Source: Casp-Chloro-G3 sp002816715
GTDB lineage: Bacteria > Chloroflexota > Dehalococcoidia > Lucifugimonadales > UBA3495
NCBI GenBank assembly: GCA_027623815.1
Contig: JAQBUV010000028.1
Span: 1 to 31,466 of the forward strand
Direction of reading: 5' to 3'
DNA length: 31,466 bases
A model generated the notes under the pieces. The model ran no database searches. It saw nothing but the letters and a program-made list of their open reading frames with translations, and was not told the DNA's origin. The position numbers and the translations under genes were made by a program. Below, piece by piece: positions 25,279-31,466 of the stretch. Every line of letters begins with the position of its first letter. Position 1 is the stretch's first letter.

Positions 25279-25515
25279 TCATTCCAGCCCGTTCCCTGCT
25301 GATTCTACCGGCACATAGCGGCTTTCTTCAGATATGGGAAGCCCGGTGGCTCGGCAGGTGACTATGGAAAGCAACAACAACGATGCGAATAGAATCCCCA
25401 ATATCAAGCATGAATACCTCGCCAAAGAAAACCTACCTCGTCGCACGTGACTACAGTCAGAGAATTTTAGCGCAATGCCACACATCTGGCTAATTATTAG
25501 TCTGATGATTATCAA
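25279..25515 (-). CDS. Possible small membrane protein
   Basis: The interval 25262-25611 holds no clear gene. On the minus strand one ORF of up to 78 residues contains a single convincing hydrophobic helix (CLILGILFASLLLLSIV) with basic residues before it, compatible with a small anchored protein. There is no recognisable ribosome site or family, and several start codons are possible. It may be chance. Confidence 0.3.
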   Translation of the reverse strand: MIIIRLIISQMCGIALKFSDCSHVRRGRFSLARYSCLILGILFASLLLLSIVTCRATGLPISEESRYVPVESAGNGLE

Positions 25516-25611
25516 GTTGTGTTAATTCCCTTAAACGTCAATGCGAATACGGCAAGGCAATCTCTTTTCTGGGGCAAGATTTCAACCGATGTATAGGAAG
25601 GCAATCAGCAT

Positions 25612-26745
25612 ATGACCGAAGGAAGTGGCATGTCGCGGGATGTAGTGATTGTGGGAGGAGGAATCGCCGGGTGTCTTACCGCCTATCTCCTGGCCAAAGA
25701 AGGGCTGAAGGTCAGCGTCGTTGAAGCCGACTCTGTAGGCAGTCATGCCTCTGGATTTGCTTTTGGTGAGATGGGAGACCTGGAAGGCGCTGGCATACCC
25801 GATCCGCTGCTGGAATTCAGTCTCTGGTGCAACCGACGCCACCGGACGTTGGCAGAGGAACTCAAAGAAGTATCGGGCATCGACAACCAGTATCGCCGCG
25901 TCAGCCGCTTGTCGCTGGCCTTTGATGAGGCTAGCGTCAAGCATTACAAGGAAGACCTGGTTTGGCAGCAGAATGTCGAGGACTACAGCCCAGTTTGGCT
26001 GGATACCGACGAAGTGCTCAAAGTTGAATCCCGGGTTAACCCCGAATGTTTGGGCGGGATGTACGTCGATAATGCCAGCTCAGTGGAGCCGTATCGTTAC
26101 ACCCTGGCTGCCGCACAGGCCGCCGAGAAAATGGGCGTCGAGATGGTGCTGCGCCGAGTAACGGGATTGTTATCGGAGGGAGACCGCTGCCTGGGAGTGA
26201 CTTTCGAAAACGGCCAGGTGCAAGCCGACCTGGTAGTGCTGGCGATGGGTCCTTGGACTAGCCTGTCCGGTGATTGGTGCGGCGTGAACGTCCCAGTGAT
26301 TCCGCTGAAAGGCCAAATGTTGCGGCTACGGCACCCGGGCGAACCGATCAAGGCCTCTTTGCACTACGGCAGCAGTTACGCGGCGTCCAAACCCGATGGC
26401 CTGATCTGGGCGGGCACCACCGAGGAGCGGGTGGGATTTGATGAAGAACCGACCATCGCCGCGCGGGACGGGATCATGGGCGAGTTGGTGCACATTGCTC
26501 CCTTCTTGGCTGACGCCGAATTGGTGCGTCAGACTGCCTGTCTGCGGCCCTGGTCGCAGGACGGAATGCCCATTGTAGCCAATGCTCCCGGCTGGCAGAA
26601 CCTATACCTGGGCACTGGCGGCGGACGTAAAGGTATTCTGTGGAGCACGGGTATCTGTCATGGTCTAACCGACCTGATCCTTAGAGGGCACTCCCAGGTT
26701 CCTGGTCTAAATCACCTGGACATTGCGCGGTTCGTCAAAGAATAG
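25612..26745 (+). CDS. FAD-dependent oxidoreductase (DAO/DadA family)
   Basis: A 377-residue flavoprotein of the D-amino-acid oxidase/glycine oxidase fold. The N-terminal VVIVGGGIAGCLTAYLLAKEG followed by VVEAD is the FAD dinucleotide motif. LVVLAMGPWTS and the C-terminal GTGGGRKGILWSTGICHG, which closes the flavin pocket, are typical. It probably oxidises the C-N bond of an amino or imino acid and passes electrons to oxygen or a quinone; the substrate is unknown. ATG 25630 (after GAAGGAAG) is an alternative start. It converges on the ComB-like gene with a hairpin between them. Confidence 0.9.
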   Translation: MTEGSGMSRDVVIVGGGIAGCLTAYLLAKEGLKVSVVEADSVGSHASGFAFGEMGDLEGAGIPDPLLEFSLWCNRRHRTLAEELKEVSGIDNQYRRVSRLSLAFDEASVKHYKEDLVWQQNVEDYSPVWLDTDEVLKVESRVNPECLGGMYVDNASSVEPYRYTLAAAQAAEKMGVEMVLRRVTGLLSEGDRCLGVTFENGQVQADLVVLAMGPWTSLSGDWCGVNVPVIPLKGQMLRLRHPGEPIKASLHYGSSYAASKPDGLIWAGTTEERVGFDEEPTIAARDGIMGELVHIAPFLADAELVRQTACLRPWSQDGMPIVANAPGWQNLYLGTGGGRKGILWSTGICHGLTDLILRGHSQVPGLNHLDIARFVKE

Positions 26746-26769
26746 CTCCTGGAGCAATCAGGAAATAAG

Positions 26770-26798
26770 TAGGGGCAGGTGTTTCAAACCCGCCCCTA
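26770..26798. terminator. Bidirectional hairpin between convergent genes
   Basis: TAGGGGC (26770-26776) pairs with GCCCCTA (26792-26798), and inside it GGT pairs with ACC around GTTTCAA, with one A-C mismatch. It sits between the convergent oxidoreductase and ComB-like genes. U runs are weak on both sides. Confidence 0.6.
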
Positions 26799-26826
26799 AG
26801 TTAGTACTTTCAGCGTCGCAAATCCT

Positions 26827-27516
26827 TCACACCGGGTGTTTTCTGGCGACGGGCAGGCCGTTCTCTTGGGTAACCTTCATGGCGAAGGGATACCGGCTCA
26901 CCTGCAGGGCCAACTCAACGTCCTTGGGATGGTACTGCGGCTGGCTCTCGTCGAAGAATTTCTGCGTGTCGCCGCCCTCCATGACCAGAGAACGCACCGC
27001 GTCCGCGTCGGGATGCCGACCTTCCAGCAGATTGCGCAGGTACAGCGCGCAGTGTTCGTCTTCGTCGGCGCGCCAGGTTCCCCGGTCTCCCATCGCTATG
27101 ATCCAAACTGTCGGCGGGTTGTCCTTCAGGATGGCTTTGACCGTTGCCTCAGCTACCGCGAACGACCCCAGGTAGATGGTCTCGGCGTTGCGGGCGGCGG
27201 CCACGCCCACCGTGCCCGCCCGGGTGGACTGCACGATGGACTTTCCGGTGAAATCGACTTGAGAAACTTCATAGGGCGAGTTGCCATAGTCGAAGCCATC
27301 GGGACGTTTGCCGTCCACTTCGCCCATCAGCACATCGCCGATGCCTTGCCGCTGCAACTCCAGGGCTTCCTCGACCTCGGCGACCAGGGTGATCTGAGCG
27401 GCGCCGTGGTCGAAAGCAATGGCAGCCGTGGTGAAAGCCCGAAACACATCAATGATGATGACGGTGCCTTCTGCTTCCCTGGCGTCGCGCACCAGGCTGC
27501 CTACCCTTATTTCCAT
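26827..27516 (-). CDS. comB: 2-phosphosulfolactate phosphatase-like protein (ComB family)
   Basis: A 229-residue member of the ComB family, named for the Mg-dependent phosphatase that makes sulfolactate in coenzyme M synthesis. The segment TVIIIDVFRAFTTAAIAFDHGA and later QSTRAGTVGV, ERG-like MGDRGTWRADEDEHCA match it. The family is common in non-methanogens, where a phosphosulfolactate substrate is not certain. ATG 27516 has AAGGG upstream. It is the last of three minus-strand genes (LMW-PTP, NHL propeller, ComB). Confidence 0.85.
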   Translation of the reverse strand: MEIRVGSLVRDAREAEGTVIIIDVFRAFTTAAIAFDHGAAQITLVAEVEEALELQRQGIGDVLMGEVDGKRPDGFDYGNSPYEVSQVDFTGKSIVQSTRAGTVGVAAARNAETIYLGSFAVAEATVKAILKDNPPTVWIIAMGDRGTWRADEDEHCALYLRNLLEGRHPDADAVRSLVMEGGDTQKFFDESQPQYHPKDVELALQVSRYPFAMKVTQENGLPVARKHPV

Positions 27517-27553
27517 CTGGCCCTTATCTCCATAAACTTCAGCGGTCTCGCGG

Positions 27554-28501
27554 CTAGCTCTTCTTGACCAACTTCTGCAGGGTTCGCGGATTATCCGGGG
27601 GGGTTGGATAGCTGCGCGTGTGAGTCCAAGAGACTTCACCAACGTAGATGTCAGACCCGGAATCGATACACACGCCGTGGGGAGCTACGAACTTGCCAGT
27701 TTCAAACCCCTCACCCTGGTTGCCCAGCTCGGCCAGAACTTTGCCGCTGGTGTTGTAGATGCTGATACGCGGCCCCAACCCGGTGGCTTTGATATTGGGG
27801 CCAATGGCCGCTCCCAACTCGCCGATGTATACCAATTCGGCGGCCTGGTCAATGTACAGGCCGCAGGGGCGGGCCATGTTGGTCCACTGGGTCTCGAATT
27901 TGCCGTTGGAGTCGAATATCTGCACCCGATGGCTTTCCCGGTCGGCAACGTAGACCCAACCGTCTTTGTCGGTGCAGACGTTGTGCGCAATGTTGAATTG
28001 TCCCGGGCCAGTCCCCGACTCACCCCAGGAAAACAGGAGCTTGCCATCGGGCGAATACTTGTGCACCCGTGCGTTGCAATAGCCGTCGGAGACGTAGAAG
28101 TTGCCGTCTCTGGGGTCAATTGCCACGTGGGTGCAACGGTTGAAGGGGTCGCCGCTCATGAAGGGAGCCGGTTGGCCGCTGGTGCCCAGGGTGAACAGGA
28201 CTTTGCCGTCCAGGGTGCACTTGCGGACGGTGTGATCGCCGTCGTCGGTGCAAAACATAGTGTCGTCGGGGCCCATGGTGATCCCGTGGGCGCGGGGAAA
28301 CACGCCCTCGCCCCAAGATCGCAGGAACTTACCCTGCTTATCGAAGATAATCATAGGGTGTTCACCCCGGTTGAACGCGTAGACATTGTCGTTGGAGTCT
28401 ACACCGACTGCGGCCACTTCTTTGAAGCTCCACCCATCGGGCAGATTGGCCCAGTCCTCAATTACTTCATAACTAAATTGTTCGTTACCCAACAGTACCA
28501 T
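27554..28501 (-). CDS. NHL-repeat six-bladed beta-propeller protein
   Basis: A 315-residue propeller with repeated NHL-like blades: VDSNDNVYAFNRG, MGPDDTMFCTDDGDHTVRKCT, DPRDGNFYVSDGYCNARVHKY, TDKDGWVYVADRESHRVQIFD and VCIDSGSDIYVGEVS. It resembles the peptidyl-hydroxyglycine alpha-amidating lyase-like NHL group. No signal peptide is seen, so it is probably cytoplasmic. The role could be binding or lyase; the sequence alone does not decide. ATG 28501 has AGGTA upstream and sits 62 bases after the LMW-PTP gene. Confidence 0.85.
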   Translation of the reverse strand: MVLLGNEQFSYEVIEDWANLPDGWSFKEVAAVGVDSNDNVYAFNRGEHPMIIFDKQGKFLRSWGEGVFPRAHGITMGPDDTMFCTDDGDHTVRKCTLDGKVLFTLGTSGQPAPFMSGDPFNRCTHVAIDPRDGNFYVSDGYCNARVHKYSPDGKLLFSWGESGTGPGQFNIAHNVCTDKDGWVYVADRESHRVQIFDSNGKFETQWTNMARPCGLYIDQAAELVYIGELGAAIGPNIKATGLGPRISIYNTSGKVLAELGNQGEGFETGKFVAPHGVCIDSGSDIYVGEVSWTHTRSYPTPPDNPRTLQKLVKKS

Positions 28502-28563
28502 TGTGCTACCTCTGCTCTGTCTTTTAGCTGCCCCAGCTTGAAATATCCCTGCAGATTGTAGCA

Positions 28564-29001
28564 CTAACCAATCTCGCGCACCAACTGCTCCACATGGCGC
28601 TTTACTTCTTCCTTCAATTGCCGTACCGACTCGTAGGGAGTGCCGTATAGATCTTCTATTTTCCAGAAGGTTACCTTGGGATTATTGGACAGATATTCCG
28701 GGTAAGGGTCGCTTTCACACATCACCACCACTCTATCCGCTTCGTCCGCCAAAGTCGGGGTGAGTTGCTTACGCAGGTTATCGTATAGATCCAGATGTTC
28801 TTCCTCCTGCATAATCTTGAGCATATTTCCTGGCGTCGATGACGCTGCCGGTACTTTTGAACGGTCTCTCAAGTTTTGACCGGCCTGGTCGCCTACTTGA
28901 GTCCCAGCGCTCAGCGCCTGATTGGTGGACAGCCTATTGAAGAAGGCCTCGGCCATTTGGCTTCTGCCGACGTTGGCGACACACACGAAAAGGACAAGCA
29001 T
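28564..29001 (-). CDS. Low-molecular-weight protein tyrosine phosphatase / ArsC-like
   Basis: A 145-residue protein with the CX5R P-loop CVANVGRS (Cys7 to Arg13) at the very N-terminus, then QMAEAFFNRL, as in LMW-PTPs and thioredoxin-linked arsenate reductases. The P-loop (VANVGRS) and the VVMCESD segment differ from the best ArsC sequences (TGNSCRS; CDNA), so phosphatase and arsenate reductase are both possible. No arsR, acr3 or arsM gene adjoins it. ATG 29001 has a GGAGG site. It is divergent from the chlorite-dismutase-family gene. Confidence 0.85.
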   Translation of the reverse strand: MLVLFVCVANVGRSQMAEAFFNRLSTNQALSAGTQVGDQAGQNLRDRSKVPAASSTPGNMLKIMQEEEHLDLYDNLRKQLTPTLADEADRVVVMCESDPYPEYLSNNPKVTFWKIEDLYGTPYESVRQLKEEVKRHVEQLVREIG

Positions 29002-29132
29002 TTAAACCCTCCTGGTCATTGTTAACGGACTTTGAACTGAATATGAGACTTTCGGGCGGCGTCAGGGAGCGTTGCCAGACGGTTGCTGCCATTGTTATCA
29101 TAATTACATCAAATGCCTAAAAAGGGGGGCTA

Positions 29133-29828
29133 ATGGCCCAAGAAACTAAACGTGACTTTGTAAAGTATACGTTCTACAAAGTGGCTCCAGAATGGCGGGA
29201 CCTTTCCGAAGAAGAGCGAATGCAGAGCAAGGCTGAATTTGCCGATGTATTGGCCGAATTCTCTGGCCGGGTATCTATGTCTAGTTATAGTCTGGTGGGA
29301 ACGCGGCCCGATGTTGATCTGATGCTCTGGAAAGTCAGCCCGACATTGGAGGCGATCAATGAGTTGATGGCACGGATTAACCGCACCGAACTGGGGAAGT
29401 TCCTGGTCACTCCCCACTCATACCTGGCAATGACCCGCCGGTCTCCCTATATTGACGACCACCAGCACGAAGGGCAAGAGGGCACCGCGGCGACTATGCG
29501 TATTGTCGGACGCAAATACCTGTTTGTTTATCCGTTCATTAAGACTAACGAGTGGTACCAGCTATCCAAGGAAGAGCGGCAAGAGATGATGAACGAGCAC
29601 TTCCTCATTGGGCACAAGTACCCAGAGGTCAAGATCAGCACAGCATATTCTTTTGGGCTGGACGATCAGGAGTTTGTGTTGGGGTTTGAGACTGATGAGC
29701 CTGGAGCATTTTTGGACTTGGTGATGGAACTGCGCGAGTCCAAAGCGCGCCCGTTTACCCTGAGGGACACACCTATCTTTACCTGCATGAACAAATCGTT
29801 GGAGGCTTGTCTGGCTGATATCGGCTAG
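29133..29828 (+). CDS. Chlorite dismutase family heme protein (HemQ/ChdC-like)
   Basis: A 231-residue dimeric alpha-beta barrel protein. In the C-terminal half, YPFIKTNEWYQLSKEERQ carries Tyr133 and Lys137, matching the coproheme decarboxylase Tyr and Lys, and IGHKYP carries His161, the expected proximal heme ligand. AYSFGLDDQEFVLGFETD and RPFTLRDTPIFTC are family hallmarks. The Tyr favours coproheme decarboxylase (last step of coproporphyrin-dependent heme synthesis) over chlorite dismutase. No other heme genes adjoin it. It is divergent from the LMW-PTP gene with a 131-base shared spacer. Confidence 0.93.
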   Translation: MAQETKRDFVKYTFYKVAPEWRDLSEEERMQSKAEFADVLAEFSGRVSMSSYSLVGTRPDVDLMLWKVSPTLEAINELMARINRTELGKFLVTPHSYLAMTRRSPYIDDHQHEGQEGTAATMRIVGRKYLFVYPFIKTNEWYQLSKEERQEMMNEHFLIGHKYPEVKISTAYSFGLDDQEFVLGFETDEPGAFLDLVMELRESKARPFTLRDTPIFTCMNKSLEACLADIG

Positions 29829-29831
29829 CTG

Positions 29832-29849
29832 TACCAATTCAAATTGGTA
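29832..29849. repeat. Perfect palindrome after the HemQ-like gene
   Basis: TACCAATT and AATTGGTA are separated by CA, just after the stop codon. No U run follows. The rest of 29850-30115 shows no gene, repeat or convincing signal that I can support. Confidence 0.6.
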
Positions 29850-30132
29850 GCGCCGTACATCCACGGCTCAATGGAAACATGTATGGGTGTCCTGCCCTGC
29901 GCCCAAACCAAACCAAACACGGCAAAATCAAGTAGCGTTAGTATGTGATCCCAGCAAGCCGCCGCACGACATCGGGCAAGCCTCTGTGTCTATCCTAGCC
30001 ATACCCTGGTTTGCTCCGCGGTCTATACGGAAAAATCAAACAAAACCGGGGTTAGTTTCTGAGGGAAATGCGCGGTTATAGTTCCAGACCAAGAAATTGG
30101 GGGCTGGCGCATTGTCTTTTTTTAGGCAAAAA

Positions 30133-30170
30133 GAAAGCCCCTGAAGGCTCCTCCTCCTTCAAAGGCTTTC
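30133..30170 (-). terminator. Rho-independent terminator of the ferredoxin gene
   Basis: On the minus strand GAAAGCCT pairs with GGCTTTC, with an inner GAAGG/CCTTC stem, and is followed by TTTTTGCC and a further A/T run. It lies 31 bases past the ferredoxin stop. Confidence 0.85.
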
Positions 30171-30200
30171 GTTACAGTTAAATGGCGGTGTAGCTTGGGG

Positions 30201-30470
30201 CTACTTGCGTTGCAACGTCGACAGATCGGTGTTCTTGAAGTAATCGTAGTTCTTGGCGATGTCAGACTGGTACTGGCTGGGAACCGCGTCTTCGGCGAAT
30301 ATGGCGGTAACTGGGCAAACCGGCTCGCAGGCGGCGCAGTCAATGCACTCGTCCGGATTAATGTAGAACATATCGTCTGTATCCCGGGTGTATATGCAGT
30401 CTACCGGGCAAACGTCCACGCACGCTGCATCCTTAACTCCGACACATGGCTCGGTGATGATATAGGTCAT
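30201..30470 (-). CDS. fdxA: 7Fe-type ferredoxin (FdxA-like)
   Basis: An 89-residue ferredoxin. The first motif is Cys9-x7-Cys17-x3-CysPro with Val at position 12 where 8Fe ferredoxins have Cys, which points to a [3Fe-4S] centre. The second, CIDCAACEPVCP, is a full CxxCxxCxxxCP for [4Fe-4S]. It is a soluble electron carrier; its partner is unknown, though the FAD and luciferase-like enzymes are candidates. The start has a strong GGAGGAG site (30478-30486) and the gene has its own promoter and terminator, so it is monocistronic. Confidence 0.94.
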   Translation of the reverse strand: MTYIITEPCVGVKDAACVDVCPVDCIYTRDTDDMFYINPDECIDCAACEPVCPVTAIFAEDAVPSQYQSDIAKNYDYFKNTDLSTLQRK

Positions 30471-30548
30471 TCTCTGCTGCTCCTCCAGAAGTGTATCTGC
30501 GCAATTTTATGGTCGGGTATTCCAGACGCTGGCCCGAACACCAGAAGG

Positions 30549-30576
30549 ATTATACCATAGGGATGTTGCTTTGCAA
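30549..30576 (-). promoter_or_regulatory. Promoter of the ferredoxin gene
   Basis: On the minus strand TTGCAA, a 16-base spacer and a perfect TATAAT lie about 80 bases before the ferredoxin start. Confidence 0.65.
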
Positions 30577-30624
30577 GAATTAAATCGCTGGTAAGACTGT
30601 CTGGCGCAGGGCTAGACTAAGATC

Positions 30625-30687
30625 GAGTCCCACCAGCGGATTAAGGGTGGATGGACTCAGCATTTTTGTAGAACTGACATCCGCTGG
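30625..30687. repeat. Overlapping, mutually exclusive hairpins
   Basis: Hairpin one pairs GAGTCCCACC (30625-30634) with GGTG-GAT-GGACTC (30646-30658, GAT bulged). Hairpin two pairs CCAGCGGAT (30633-30641) with ATCCGCTGG (30679-30687). They share bases and cannot form together. On the plus strand hairpin one is followed by AGCATTTTTG. They lie between the regulator gene and the ferredoxin promoter. Confidence 0.5.
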
Positions 30688-30718
30688 GTTTACCACAATG
30701 ATGAATGCTGACGTTGCC

Positions 30719-31159
30719 TTATAGAACCAGGCCGTAGGTGCGCTTCTTAATGGACAGGTTGACGAAAGTCTCGGTGCGCTGAACTCCGTCGATTACACCG
30801 ATCTTGGTGCGTAGGAAGGCCCCCAGGCCCTCCGCCGACTCAAGACCGGCCCACACGAATACGTCGTAAGCGCCAGTGGTTACTGCGACGTAGTGGGCTT
30901 CCTGCAACTTAGCGATGGAGTCGGCTACCGAATCAGATTTCCCCGGGCCGGTTTGGAGGCCGATCAATGCGGTAGTGGCGTATCCCAGTTTCTCCAAATT
31001 GGGCACAGCAACTACATTGACTACATCATCCTGGATCAACCGACGCAACCGCCGTCTTACGGTACCTTCACTGACCCCTACTTCACGCGCAATTTTCGCG
31101 TTTGATGCGCGCCCGTCCATCTGTAAAAGGGCGATAATTTTGCGGTCGAGTTCGTCCAT
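30719..31159 (-). CDS. Lrp/AsnC-family transcriptional regulator
   Basis: A 146-residue regulator with the N-terminal helix-turn-helix DELDRKIIALLQMDGRASNA to VSEGTVRRRLRRLIQDDVV and a C-terminal ligand-sensing RAM domain containing GAYDVFVWAG. Members bind amino acids or related metabolites and form octamers; target and ligand are unknown. ATG 31159 fits the conserved MDELDRKI start, with GGAGAG somewhat upstream; an in-frame start at 31204 adds 15 residues without family support. Confidence 0.92.
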   Translation of the reverse strand: MDELDRKIIALLQMDGRASNAKIAREVGVSEGTVRRRLRRLIQDDVVNVVAVPNLEKLGYATTALIGLQTGPGKSDSVADSIAKLQEAHYVAVTTGAYDVFVWAGLESAEGLGAFLRTKIGVIDGVQRTETFVNLSIKKRTYGLVL

Positions 31160-31421
31160 TTCTGATGCTCTCCATAAGTATATTGACTGAAAGGGCCCCG
31201 TCACATAATAGGACAGTGGCTGAAGTGTGTCAAGTTAATGCGTATTTGGGGCGAATAGCGTTTTCGCACATTGCCTATACCCATGGAGGAAATTAAAGGA
31301 ACGTGTTAGTTAAGCGACTTCGTCCAGATTCGAGTAGAGCAGATACGACAAATTAGAACCATGCGGATAAGCTACCAGCGGTTGCAACGCTAGTACACCT
31401 TGGCTCAAATACGTCCATAGT

Positions 31422-31466
31422 TTATGCGACCAGCACCTTCCCCTGGTAGGTCCATTTGAAGGGCTT
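31422..31466 (-). CDS. C-terminal end of an IS630-type transposase (cut by window edge)
   Basis: Minus-strand frame entering at the right edge reads KPFKWTYQGKVLVA and a stop. The FxWTYxGKxLxA ending is, from memory, typical of IS630-family transposases. Only 14 residues are visible, so whether the gene is complete is unknown. The stretch 31205-31421 before it holds no gene I can support. Confidence 0.6.
   Translation of the reverse strand, partial: KPFKWTYQGKVLVA

Noticed and set aside
27620..28561. Plus-strand ORF of 313 codons
   Set aside because: It is the antisense of the NHL propeller, whose blade repeats are unmistakable. The long open frame follows from the repeat composition.
1..31466. 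CRISPR array or replication origin
   Set aside because: No regularly spaced repeats and no DnaA-box cluster were seen on reading through the window.

Overview
This is a mid-GC bacterial segment of about 31 kb, densely packed with metabolic genes. I think it comes from a Dehalococcoidia/SAR202-like Chloroflexota or a similar uncultured lineage. The reasons are a UGSC-type selenoprotein beside its usual partner, a class III CoA-transferase, an F420/FMN luciferase-like oxidoreductase, an enolase-like paralogue, stand-alone amidases and many short operons with good GGAGG sites. No marker gene (rRNA, ribosomal protein) is present, so the taxonomy is inference.

Layout. 1-2 kb: a small unknown ORF, then a 344-residue conserved protein and a selenoprotein that is read through an in-frame UGA into Gly-Ser-Cys. 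2-6.1 kb (minus strand): class III CoA-transferase, GatC-like protein plus amidase, and an NAD-dependent epimerase. 6.3-8.7 kb: a penicillin-acylase-family Ntn hydrolase. 8.9-12.3 kb: a tight three-gene operon (APH-fold kinase, divergent enolase, 2-hydroxyacid dehydrogenase) behind a promoter whose spacer holds an inverted repeat. 12.4-14.7 kb: divergent metallo-beta-lactamase-fold hydrolase and MFS transporter.

14.7-18.4 kb is a decayed mobile zone: a broken ISAzo13-type transposase, a MITE-like element, a truncated universal stress protein, a second USP relic and a tyrosine-recombinase catalytic domain. It ends at a three-tRNA cluster (Leu-GAG, Cys-GCA, Leu-UAA, minus strand). 18.9-20.9 kb: a DUF2007-like protein, a 2H phosphoesterase and an isocitrate-lyase/PEP-mutase family enzyme, all plus strand. 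21.0-22.9 kb (minus): a small membrane protein, a luciferase-like oxidoreductase, and an RDD membrane protein whose N-terminal zinc ribbon is cut by an in-frame UAG. 23.1-25.3 kb: housekeeping operon mnmA-rnhB-yraN.

25.6-31.5 kb: an FAD oxidoreductase converges on a minus-strand group (LMW-PTP/ArsC-like, NHL beta-propeller, ComB-like phosphatase). Opposite this group stands a chlorite-dismutase/HemQ-family heme protein. After a gap come a 7Fe ferredoxin, an Lrp/AsnC regulator and, at the very edge, what looks like the last 14 codons of an IS630-type transposase.

The most notable items are the selenoprotein with a plausible bacterial SECIS, the enolase-like protein lacking the usual active-site His in an operon with a kinase and a dehydrogenase, and the amber-interrupted zinc ribbon.
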